NCBI RefSeq assembly: GCF_052055875.1
Contig: NZ_CP170508.1
Coordinates: 2,356,001-2,420,000 of the forward strand
Reading direction: 5' to 3'
DNA length: 64,000 bases
Origin: Methanosphaerula subterraneus
GTDB taxonomy: Archaea > Halobacteriota > Methanomicrobia > Methanomicrobiales > Methanospirillaceae
The first letter of the stretch is position 1. Each line of letters starts with the position of its first letter. The translations under genes were made by a program, and so were the position numbers. Shown here piece after piece: positions 52,194 through 60,046 of the stretch. A model generated the notes under the pieces. The model was not told where the DNA came from and ran no database searches. It saw only the letters and a program-made list of their open reading frames with translations.

Positions 52194-54992
52194 ATGATGA
52201 AGAATCTGCTGGAGAATGGATCTTTTCATTTCGCGCTGATACTGATGATGATACTGCCGGCCATGCTGCTGATCCCGGGGTCTGCCTCTGCTGTCCTGGT
52301 GACCGGGCCGACGATGATCACCGAGCCGGGGACCTATCAGATAGGGCAGGATATCTCGGCAGGGGATGCCGGGGTCTGTATCCAGGTGCTCTGTTCTGAT
52401 GTGACGATAGAGGGGAACGGGCACACCCTCGAAGGGTCTGGCGGCGATTACTCCTGCGGAGTGCTGGTTCATGGGTCAGGCCCTCTTACCAATGTCCATG
52501 TGCAGGACCTGCACCTCAGCGACTGGTTCTACGGGGTCTATTACTGGGACGCAGCAGGGACCATCCAGGAGAACACCCTGACCGGCAACACCTATGGGGT
52601 GGTGCTGAACCCTGGTGGGGGGTCGACAGTCTCGGGGAACACGGTGACGGCCGGCCAGTACGGGATGGTCTTCGCCACCTCCTCCAGCCCTGTGGAAGTG
52701 ACCGGCAACACTCTGGCCCAGAACGCGATCGTGGGGCTGTACCTGTATGAGACCAGTTGCCTGACTATCGCCAACAACTATCTGGACTGTGACCAGAACG
52801 TGCTGACCGGGGGCAGTGTCTCTGAGGTCACCTGGAACATTCCCCGGAGAGAAGGGATCTCGATCTCCGGCGGGGAGGTCCTGGGCGGAAACTTCTGGGC
52901 TGCTCCCAACGGCAAGGGTTTCTCGCAGACGATGACAGACTCGGACGGGGACGGAATCTGTGACCGGAGTTACCCGATCGGGAACGGTATGTTCGACGAG
53001 TTCCCGCTCCATGCCCCGGGTGGGGAATCGTCCCTGGTGCATGCCGGGTTCAGCGTCTCCGGAACGTCCGGTGCGGCTCCGTTCTCAGTCAGGTTTCTGG
53101 ACACCTCGACAGGTCTCCCGACCCAGTGGTTCTGGCTTTTTGGGGACGGGGAGTCCGCGACCGTTCAGAATCCGGTCCACCTCTACACCGAGCCCGGGGT
53201 CTACACGGTCACGCTCAGGGTCAAAAACAGTGCAGGCGAGGACTTCCAGACGATGAACCGGTTGATCACGGTCTCCGGCACTCCCGAAAAGCCGGCGGCT
53301 GAGTTCCGGTGCACTCCACAAGCAGGAGAGGGCCCGCTCTCCGTCCAGTTCGTCGACCTCTCCGCCGGGGACCCGACCTCATGGACCTGGGATTTCGGCG
53401 ATGGAACGGTCTCCTCTGAACAGAGCCCGGTCCACATCTATCCTGATGCAGGCACCTACTCGGTCACGCTGACCGTGCAGACCAGTGCCGGCCAGAGCGT
53501 CCTTGTGAAGCAGGACCTGATCACCGTCTCATCGGTGGTTACGGCTCCGGTCGCAGCCTTCCGGGTATCAGCCGACGAGGGGGTCGATCCCCTGACGGTC
53601 AGGTTCACCGATCTCTCCTCTGGTGACCCGACCTCGTGGTACTGGAACTTTGGTGACGGCGAGACCTCGCACGATCGGAACCCGACGCACACCTACCACG
53701 GTGCCCGTGCGTACACCGTCTCGATGCAGGCCCGAAACGACGGCGGCAGTTCGGTGGCGATGAAGGAGGACCTGGTGACGGTCTATAAGGCCGACGACGG
53801 CGGGGATGTCCAGCCTACCCTCACCCCTACCCCCACCGCCGGCCAACCGGCCGGTCCGTTGCAGGCCCGGTTCAGCGTCGACCGCACCTCCGGTCAGGAC
53901 CCGCTGACAGTCCGGTTCACCGATCTCTCCACCGGGAGCCCGACGGCCTGGTACTGGAACTTCGGTGACGGCGAGACCTCGCACGATCAGAACCCGACGC
54001 ACACCTACCACGGTGCCCGCGCGTACACCGTCTCGATGCAGGCCAGAACCGACGACGACCGTTCGGTGACCACACAGGAGGACGTGGTGACGGTGACCCG
54101 GGTTGGGGACCAGCCCATCCCCACAACCACCCCCACCCCTGCTCCCACCTCCACCACCGGCCAACCGACCGGTCCGTTGCAGGCCGGGTTCAGCGTCGAC
54201 TGCTCCTCCGGTCAGGACCCGCTGACGGTCCGGTTCACCGACCTCTCCACCGGGCACCCGACGGCCTGGTACTGGAACTTTGGTGACGGCGAGACCTCGC
54301 ACGATCAGAACCCGACGCACACCTACCACGGTGCCCGCGCGTACACCGTCTCGATGCAGGCCAGAACCGACGACGACCGTTCGGTGACCACACAGGAGGA
54401 CGTGGTGACGGTGACCCGGGTTGGGGACCAGCCCATCCCCGCAACCACCCCCACCCCTGCTCCCACCTCCATCGCCAGCCAACCGGCCGGCAAGGTCCAG
54501 GCACAGTTCCGGGCGGCCCCCCCGTACGGCCAGGACCCGCTGACGGTCCAGTTCACCGACCTCTCCACCGGGCACCCGACGGCCTGGTACTGGAACTTTG
54601 GTGACGGCGAGACCTCGCGCGAGCAGAACCCGGTCCACACCTACCACGGCGCCCGGGCGTACACCGTCTCGATGCGGGCCAGGAACAGCGACTCGGAGTC
54701 GATCGTCACGATGGAGGATATCGTGATGGTCGGGGTTCCCGAGGGGTGGCCGCTGGCGAGATGCACAGCCGCGCCGGTCAGCGGGACCGGGCCGTTCTCA
54801 GTCCAGTTCACCGACGTCTCGACCGGGAATCCAACCTCGTGGTACTGGTCGTTTGGGGATGGCGGCGAATCAACGCTTCAGAACCCGGTCCATATCTACA
54901 CGCGGCCAGGCACCTATTCGGTCGGCTTTCGGGTGAAGAATAGCAGGGGAAGTACGGTACAGGAACTCTGGAGCGCAATTACCGTTCGGTGA
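52194..54992 (+). CDS. Large secreted NosD-type beta-helix protein with seven PKD domains
   Basis: 932 residues. Signal peptide to about residue 33, then a parallel beta-helix of NosD/right-handed type (about 35-245: ITEPGTYQIGQDIS, NTLTGNTYGVVLN, SGNTVTAGQYGM). A calcium-like DSDGDGICDRSYPIGNG follows. The remainder is seven PKD domains, each with the DLSTG-x-PT-x-W-x-W-x-FGDGE motif, the fourth to sixth separated by Pro/Thr linkers. Typical of methanogen cell-surface and adhesion proteins. AGGAGGT lies four bases before ATG 52194. Confidence 0.9.
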   Translation: MMKNLLENGSFHFALILMMILPAMLLIPGSASAVLVTGPTMITEPGTYQIGQDISAGDAGVCIQVLCSDVTIEGNGHTLEGSGGDYSCGVLVHGSGPLTNVHVQDLHLSDWFYGVYYWDAAGTIQENTLTGNTYGVVLNPGGGSTVSGNTVTAGQYGMVFATSSSPVEVTGNTLAQNAIVGLYLYETSCLTIANNYLDCDQNVLTGGSVSEVTWNIPRREGISISGGEVLGGNFWAAPNGKGFSQTMTDSDGDGICDRSYPIGNGMFDEFPLHAPGGESSLVHAGFSVSGTSGAAPFSVRFLDTSTGLPTQWFWLFGDGESATVQNPVHLYTEPGVYTVTLRVKNSAGEDFQTMNRLITVSGTPEKPAAEFRCTPQAGEGPLSVQFVDLSAGDPTSWTWDFGDGTVSSEQSPVHIYPDAGTYSVTLTVQTSAGQSVLVKQDLITVSSVVTAPVAAFRVSADEGVDPLTVRFTDLSSGDPTSWYWNFGDGETSHDRNPTHTYHGARAYTVSMQARNDGGSSVAMKEDLVTVYKADDGGDVQPTLTPTPTAGQPAGPLQARFSVDRTSGQDPLTVRFTDLSTGSPTAWYWNFGDGETSHDQNPTHTYHGARAYTVSMQARTDDDRSVTTQEDVVTVTRVGDQPIPTTTPTPAPTSTTGQPTGPLQAGFSVDCSSGQDPLTVRFTDLSTGHPTAWYWNFGDGETSHDQNPTHTYHGARAYTVSMQARTDDDRSVTTQEDVVTVTRVGDQPIPATTPTPAPTSIASQPAGKVQAQFRAAPPYGQDPLTVQFTDLSTGHPTAWYWNFGDGETSREQNPVHTYHGARAYTVSMRARNSDSESIVTMEDIVMVGVPEGWPLARCTAAPVSGTGPFSVQFTDVSTGNPTSWYWSFGDGGESTLQNPVHIYTRPGTYSVGFRVKNSRGSTVQELWSAITVR
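53559..54730 (+). repeat. Tandem PKD repeats, 312-318 bp period
   Basis: Corresponding points fall at 53559, 53871, 54189 and 54507, periods of 312, 318 and 318 bp. Units at 53871 and 54189 are nearly identical in DNA over their full length, including the Pro/Thr linker, so they arose by recent unequal recombination or gene conversion. Confidence 0.9.
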
Positions 54993-55070
54993 GGGGCCAT
55001 CTTCAGGACACTTTATAACCAGTCCCGCCCTTCTATGTAATGCAGATCAATATATCTGTAAGTGTCAATA

Positions 55071-55238
55071 ATGAGCGAAAGAAGTTTTGGTGGTCCAAGG
55101 AACTTTGGTCCCAGAGAGATGACAAAGACAGTCTGTTCAGATTGCGGAAAAGAGTGCGAAGTTCCATTTAAGCCAACCGAAGGAAGACCTGTTTACTGCA
55201 GGGACTGCCTGGTAAATCACAGAACACCCAGATTCTAA
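55071..55238 (+). CDS. Small CxxC-x17-CxxC zinc protein
   Basis: 55 residues read from ATG 55071, below usual gene-length cut-offs. The sequence has CSDC and CRDC separated by exactly 17 residues, the pattern of a small zinc-finger family frequent in archaea and some bacteria, with a basic Gly/Arg/Phe-rich N-terminus (SERSFGGPRNFGPRE). Function unknown; nucleic-acid binding is plausible. Codons are AGA- and AAG-rich and the gene is clearly less GC-rich than its surroundings. TATA-like boxes are at about 55009-55018 and 55049-55056. Downstream, 55239-55387 holds only T-rich DNA. Confidence 0.8.
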   Translation: MSERSFGGPRNFGPREMTKTVCSDCGKECEVPFKPTEGRPVYCRDCLVNHRTPRF

Positions 55239-55387
55239 TTCCTTTTTTCTCAATAGTTCTAATTCTCGCCAAAGAGCGAATGCCTTCTTTTAAGGTTTTA
55301 TGCTGTGTATGCCGGGACAGGTTTCACCTGATCGGTTTCGCCGGGGTTCAAAAAAGGTCAGATAGGGGACGGTCTCCCGGGTTTCAC

Positions 55388-55786
55388 CTATAGTTCGTCC
55401 TCTTCCTCATCCTCGATCGGCTCAAACGATCGTTTCGGCAGAGGCCGGCTGAACGAGCGGTTCAGTCGAATGACGAGCACGCTGATGCTGGCCGCAAAGA
55501 GGATCTGGGTCAGCAGGTTCGGCTTCAGTTCGAGGGGTACCACAAAGATCAGCAGGGCATAGATCGGTGCCATCAGTGAGACGATGTCCTTCCTTGGGAG
55601 CACCCAGGCCAGCACTCCCAGCAGGATTGCCCCAGCAAACTGTCCGATCCCATACGGGCCAATGTCCGTGATCAGCCCCATCCGCAGGAGCAGCACGTTG
55701 AGCATGATACTCCCAAACGAGACCGCCGGCACGGCCAGACTGAGGGCCTTGATCAGCGGTTCTCTCTCTCTCTGCTCGTCACTCAT
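55388..55786 (-). CDS. Small membrane protein, unknown
   Basis: 132 residues from ATG 55786 (MSDEQREREPL). Three or four hydrophobic segments (PAVSFGSIMLNVLLLRMG, GAILLGVLAWVLP, LMAPIYALLIFVVPL, LTQILFAASISVLVI) and an acidic C-terminal tail (EPIEDEEEDEL). No recognised family. It is the last gene of a minus-strand series beginning with larB, 62 bp behind the coiled-coil gene. Confidence 0.7.
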   Translation of the reverse strand: MSDEQREREPLIKALSLAVPAVSFGSIMLNVLLLRMGLITDIGPYGIGQFAGAILLGVLAWVLPRKDIVSLMAPIYALLIFVVPLELKPNLLTQILFAASISVLVIRLNRSFSRPLPKRSFEPIEDEEEDEL

Positions 55787-55848
55787 CAGCAGAGTATCGA
55801 CGTGCGCACGAAAAAATGATGGTATCCCCGGCCGGTCCCATCTGCTGA

Positions 55849-57111
55849 TCACCGGTTCAGGTGCACCGGACGGCCACGGATGGCGGTGAGCTGGGTGATG
55901 AGCGTCTCCCTGGCAGCCGCGGCCTCTGCGGCAGCCGCTTTAGCCCGGTTCTCTTCGTCGGCGGCACTCTGTTCGGCGGCCAGGGCCTGTTTCTCCTGGT
56001 GCTTCACCTGCTTCTGCAGGTCCTGGTGGCGGGTCCCCGCCGCCGAGGCAGCGATGGCGCTCTCTGTGGCAGAGACAACTGCCGTGGTCTCTCTGACCTG
56101 TGCTTCTGCCTCAGCCAGGATACGCTCAGCCTCACCCTCCCCGGAGAAGAGGGCTCTCTCCTCCCTGTTCTTCAGAGAGAGCCCCCCCTCCCTGACCAGT
56201 GATGTTGCCTCCCTGATGGCCGAAAGAACGGCAGGGTCCCCGAGGCAGAGGTCGTTCAGCCGCTCTTCGGCCGCTTTAAAGAGGTCCCGGCGGGCCTGTA
56301 CCAGTCCTGGCACCTTTCCCGCCCGTCTGAAGAGGTGGCCGGCGGTGGTCGCCACTGCCCTCTCCTGGGTGCGTGCCGCGTCCAGTGCCTGCTCCTCCCG
56401 CGCCAACCGGTCGGCCTGTGCCCGGTACTCCTGGTACGGTGATGACTGTTCGAGGGTTCTCTGCTCCTCCTCTGCTGCTGCCAGCAGGCGCCGCAGGTCC
56501 TCCCCTCTCATCCTCTCCTCAGCGGCGAGGGTCTTCAGCGCCTCCGCACTCTTCTCTGTGGAGACCAGTCGCCGGTAGGTCCCCCGCGCCTGGTCGATCA
56601 GGTCACATCGCGGGTTCACCTCAGCGAAGACGGCGGTCATCCTGTTGATCCCCCGCCCGACCTCTGCGATCGACGCCTTGATCCCGTCCATCTCGTCGGG
56701 GAGGACGGCCCGGAGGTACCGGCCCTGCCCCTGCTGGGCACGGATGGCACATTTGAGCAGCTCCGCCGCCTCGGTGTAGAAGAGGGCCGGGTCTCTGCTC
56801 TCCAGGTCATGGGCAAGGGCCGCCTCCATCGCCTTCTGGAACGCCGGCAGCGAGACCCTCGTCACCTGTGCCAGCTTCGGGTGGACCTCATCGTCCGGCT
56901 CTGCCGGGGCAAGCATCCGCACCTGGCTGGCGAGCGCTTCCACGGCCCCCCGGATCACCTGCCGGTCGTCAGTCGTCCGCTCTTCGCGTTCGACAGTGAT
57001 CTCTGTGGTCCACCTATCGAGCAGCTCACTCACCTCGTCGAGGTCGACCATCTCCTGTCGGACCTCCCCCTTCTCTTCTCCCCTGATCAGGTCCCGGATC
57101 TTTTTGAACAT
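55849..57111 (-). CDS. Coiled-coil protein, unknown
   Basis: 420 residues from ATG 57111, with a strong GGAGGTG upstream. A short basic start (MFKKIRDLIRGEE) is followed by long Ala/Glu/Arg-rich helices, particularly residues 185-290 and 315-410 (AEQSAADEENRAKAAAAEAAAARE), which suggest extended coiled coils. No membrane segment or catalytic motif. The gene follows nadM after 16 bp and precedes a membrane protein; the pair could form a membrane-associated scaffold, but this is only inferred from position. Confidence 0.7.
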   Translation of the reverse strand: MFKKIRDLIRGEEKGEVRQEMVDLDEVSELLDRWTTEITVEREERTTDDRQVIRGAVEALASQVRMLAPAEPDDEVHPKLAQVTRVSLPAFQKAMEAALAHDLESRDPALFYTEAAELLKCAIRAQQGQGRYLRAVLPDEMDGIKASIAEVGRGINRMTAVFAEVNPRCDLIDQARGTYRRLVSTEKSAEALKTLAAEERMRGEDLRRLLAAAEEEQRTLEQSSPYQEYRAQADRLAREEQALDAARTQERAVATTAGHLFRRAGKVPGLVQARRDLFKAAEERLNDLCLGDPAVLSAIREATSLVREGGLSLKNREERALFSGEGEAERILAEAEAQVRETTAVVSATESAIAASAAGTRHQDLQKQVKHQEKQALAAEQSAADEENRAKAAAAEAAAARETLITQLTAIRGRPVHLNR

Positions 57112-57127
57112 TCCACCATCACCTCCT

Positions 57128-57637
57128 CTAATCACTGCCTGCGATCTGCTGGAGTCGTTCAACTCCGCCGATCTCCCGGATCACCGAGACCACCGCCGGC
57201 GGAACCCGGCTCTCCCAGGGTTCTCCGTTCAGCATCAACTCACGGATGGCCGTGCCGCAGTGGGTCTCTCGCTCGTACATCGCCGGCGACTCGACAGCCA
57301 TCCCGACCTCGGCAAAGAGCCTGACCACCAGCGGGTTGCTCGAGTAGACCCGGTCGAAGGGCGGAGCCATCGACCGGACATGTGCGACCCAGAGGGCGTT
57401 GCGCTGGATGTCCTGGATCGGGATCACATAGTACGGGCGGTCCAGGTGGGCGAGCGCCCGCGTGATCATCAGCACCCGCTCGCCGGCGGTGAACGGGTTG
57501 TTCACCTCATGCGAGAGCTGGGCCGAACCGATCCCGATGATGATCTCGTCGGCCGTCTCTGCAATCCGCTCGAGTACCGACTGGTGGCCGTAATGGTACG
57601 GCTGGAACCGGCCGATGTAGAAGGCCCTGCTCATCAT
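57128..57637 (-). CDS. nadM: Nicotinamide-nucleotide adenylyltransferase (archaeal NadM type)
   Basis: 169 residues. Joins NMN (or nicotinate mononucleotide) and ATP to NAD or its deamido form. The HxGH-type motif is GRFQPYHYGH near the start, with the second conserved motif near ISSNPLVVRLF-like YSSNPLV and the C-terminal REL. ATG 57637 or 57634 with GGGAGG upstream. Its first codon overlaps the stop of larB (4 bp), so the two are translationally coupled. Confidence 0.94.
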   Translation of the reverse strand: MMSRAFYIGRFQPYHYGHQSVLERIAETADEIIIGIGSAQLSHEVNNPFTAGERVLMITRALAHLDRPYYVIPIQDIQRNALWVAHVRSMAPPFDRVYSSNPLVVRLFAEVGMAVESPAMYERETHCGTAIRELMLNGEPWESRVPPAVVSVIREIGGVERLQQIAGSD

Positions 57638-58422
57638 CGCTCCTCCCGATTGCCGGCCGCCAGGTTCGCGATCCTGGCCGCGAAGGCCCCGGCCGTGAAC
57701 CCTGCGTCGATGTTCACGACCGAGAGGACCGAGCAGGACTGGAGCATCGAGCCGAGCGCGGCCTGCCCTGCCCCCATGTACCCGTACCCGGTCGAAACCG
57801 GCACCCCGATCACCGGCCGGTCGACGAGGCCGGCCACCACCGCGGGCAGGGTTCCTTCCCTCCCTGCGGCGACGATGAAGACATGAGCCTCCATCACCTC
57901 CTGCAATGCCGGGAAGAGCCGGTGGATCCCGGCGGCCCCGACATCGTAGGCGGTCATCACCTCGCACCCCATCTCCTCGGCGATCAGCCGGGCCTCCTCG
58001 GCGACCCTGATATCGGCGGTACCTGCCGTGATGACCGCGACCCGCCCGCCGGTCCTGACCGGCTCTGTGCCGTCGGAGAGGATCAGGATCCCTCCTTCCG
58101 GCCGGTAGGTGAGGGTCAGGTCCGTCCCGTCGACCGCCGCCCTGACCACCGCCTCCTGCTCAGGGCTGACCCTGGTCGCCAGGCTCCTGCCGATCGCCGT
58201 TGCGTGCGCCTGCATGATCGAGGCCAGACCTGTTGCAGTCTTCCCCTCGGCCAGGACCGCCTCAGGCATCCCGCACCGGACACTCCGGCCGAGATCCAGC
58301 CTGGCCAGGTCTCCGACCTTCCCGATCCGAAAGCCCTCGATCTCTTCGACCGCCTGATCGAGTGAGAGGGAGCCGTCCCTGTACCCGGCAAGTACTCTTG
58401 CGAGCGTCTGATTCGGTTGCAT
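57634..58422 (-). CDS. larB: LarB-type pyridinium-3,5-biscarboxylate mononucleotide synthase
   Basis: 262 residues. The C-terminal half is a PurE/AIR-carboxylase-like domain (VITAGTADIRVAEEA, AYDVGAAGIHRL, VAAGREGTLPAVVAGLVDRPVIGVPVSTGYG), and the N-terminal half matches LarB (EGFRIGKVGDLARLDLGRSVRCG, PEAVLAEGKT). LarB carboxylates and cleaves nicotinate adenine dinucleotide as the first step to the nickel-pincer cofactor. Coupling to nadM, which can make that substrate, supports the assignment. larC and larE are not in the window. Confidence 0.9.
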   Translation of the reverse strand: MQPNQTLARVLAGYRDGSLSLDQAVEEIEGFRIGKVGDLARLDLGRSVRCGMPEAVLAEGKTATGLASIMQAHATAIGRSLATRVSPEQEAVVRAAVDGTDLTLTYRPEGGILILSDGTEPVRTGGRVAVITAGTADIRVAEEARLIAEEMGCEVMTAYDVGAAGIHRLFPALQEVMEAHVFIVAAGREGTLPAVVAGLVDRPVIGVPVSTGYGYMGAGQAALGSMLQSCSVLSVVNIDAGFTAGAFAARIANLAAGNREER

Positions 58423-58469
58423 GATCTGAATTAAGATAGGGGACTATCCATACTAATAGGTATATTCCC

Positions 58470-58778
58470 ATGAGCTACCTCTTCTCTGTCGGGGCCTTCG
58501 GTGCAGCGGTCACCCTCTTCCTCTGGCTGCGCGATTCCAGGATCTATCTTCGGACCGGTCTCGCCGGTTATCGGACTAGGGTCCGCCAGGGCGTCCTCTA
58601 TACGGCCCTCGCCCTGCTCGGCGCCGGTATCGCCTGGAATGAACCGGTGGAGTTGATCGGCCTCGGGGTGGTCCTCCTCGCACTCTACCTGCAGGGCAGG
58701 GTCGAGCACGAGCAGGTCTGGACGGGCGAAGAGACGCTTCCACGGCTGCTCGGCGCGGTTAGGCGCCGGCAGAAGTGA
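58470..58778 (+). CDS. Small membrane protein, unknown
   Basis: 102 residues. Three hydrophobic segments (LFSVGAFGAAVTLFLWL, VLYTALALLGAGIAW, ELIGLGVVLLALYL) and a charged C-terminus. No recognised family. Divergent from larB across 47 bp and 38 bp upstream of hisS, so it may share the hisS-top6BA transcript. Confidence 0.7.
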   Translation: MSYLFSVGAFGAAVTLFLWLRDSRIYLRTGLAGYRTRVRQGVLYTALALLGAGIAWNEPVELIGLGVVLLALYLQGRVEHEQVWTGEETLPRLLGAVRRRQK

Positions 58779-58816
58779 GCGGGATAGCGGGAATCTCAGA
58801 GTTTTAGGAGTTTATC

Positions 58817-60046
58817 ATGGTACAGCGACCACGCGGCACACGTGACTTTTTACCGGATGAGATGGAAGCACGGCGGATGATCGAGGGACGGATGCGCGAG
58901 GCGGTCAGACGCTGGGGGTACCGCGAGGTCGCGACTCCGATCTTCGAGGATCTCTCCCTCTTTACGATGCGGTCCGGACAGGGGATCATCGATGAGATGT
59001 ACGTCTTCCAGGACAAGGGAGGCCGGGACCTGGCCCTGCGGCCCGAGTTGACCGCGGCTGTCCTTCGGATGTACGTGAACGAGGCCAGGGTGCTGGCCAA
59101 ACCCCTCAGGTGGTGCTATTTTGCCGACTGTTTCCGGTATGAACGTCCCCAGAAGGGGAGGTACCGGCAGTTCTGGCAGTTCGGGGTTGAACTGATCGGG
59201 GCCGATACCGCGGCGGCCGACGCAGAGGTGATCCTGGTCGCGGACAGCGCGATCCGGTCAAGCGGGCTCGACTATGACCTGAAGATCGGTCATCTCGGGC
59301 TGATGAAGCATCTGCTCGGAGACGTCAGCGAGGAGGTCCGCCGGAAGGTGATGGCCTACCTCGACAAGAAGGAGTTCGACGGCCTTCGGGACTACTTGGA
59401 GACCGTAGGGCTGGCCCGCCTGGCCGACCCGCTCACCCGTCTGCTGGCGGCCGAGACCCTGGACGAGGCCTTCGCGGTCACCGGCCCGCTGCCCGAGGAG
59501 GGGCGGATCCGGGAGATGGCGGCGCTACTCGACGCCTCCGGTGTCCGCTACTCCTACAACTTCGGGATCGCCCGGGGGCTGGACTACTACACCGGGATGG
59601 TCTTCGAAGGATTTGCGAAGAACCTCGGGGCCGAGAGCCAGATAGTCGGCGGCGGGGCCTACCGGCTCGCCCAGGTCTTCGGCGGGGATGATGCCCCGTC
59701 GGTCGGGTTTGCCATCGGGTTCGACCGGGTGATGGTCGCGCTCGGCGAGGTGCAGACACGGAAGCAGAAGATCGTTGGGGTCGTCTCCACGGCAGAGGGA
59801 CGGCCTTTTGCCTTCCAGGCAGCGGCTGCATTCCGGACGGCCGGCATCCGCGCAGATCTCGACCTCTCAGACCGCGGTCTCGGGGCCCAGCTGGCCCGGG
59901 CCGCGAAGGAGGCCGACTTCGCCGTGTTGATCGGCGAGCGGGAGGCCGCCACCAGGACGGTCACCATCAAGGACCTCGCCACCGGGACGCAGACCGCTGT
60001 GACGATCGATCAGGCGGTCAGGACGGTGATCGATGGTTCTCGCTGA
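58817..60046 (+). CDS. hisS: Histidyl-tRNA synthetase
   Basis: 409 residues. Class-II synthetase: motif 1 near RMREAVRRWGYREVATPIFED, motif 2 FRYERPQKGRYRQFWQFGVE, HisA motifs LDYYTGMVFEGF and GGGAYRLAQVFGG, and motif 3 PSVGFAIGFDRVM. The C-terminal anticodon-binding domain is present. AGGAG lies seven bases before ATG 58817. The stop overlaps the topoisomerase VI B start by 14 bp. Confidence 0.96.
   Translation: MVQRPRGTRDFLPDEMEARRMIEGRMREAVRRWGYREVATPIFEDLSLFTMRSGQGIIDEMYVFQDKGGRDLALRPELTAAVLRMYVNEARVLAKPLRWCYFADCFRYERPQKGRYRQFWQFGVELIGADTAAADAEVILVADSAIRSSGLDYDLKIGHLGLMKHLLGDVSEEVRRKVMAYLDKKEFDGLRDYLETVGLARLADPLTRLLAAETLDEAFAVTGPLPEEGRIREMAALLDASGVRYSYNFGIARGLDYYTGMVFEGFAKNLGAESQIVGGGAYRLAQVFGGDDAPSVGFAIGFDRVMVALGEVQTRKQKIVGVVSTAEGRPFAFQAAAAFRTAGIRADLDLSDRGLGAQLARAAKEADFAVLIGEREAATRTVTIKDLATGTQTAVTIDQAVRTVIDGSR

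Noticed and set aside
52194..54992. NosD copper-transfer function for the large surface protein
   Set aside because: The beta-helix resembles NosD, but there is no nos gene cluster, and methanogen surface proteins commonly use this fold; only the fold name is retained.
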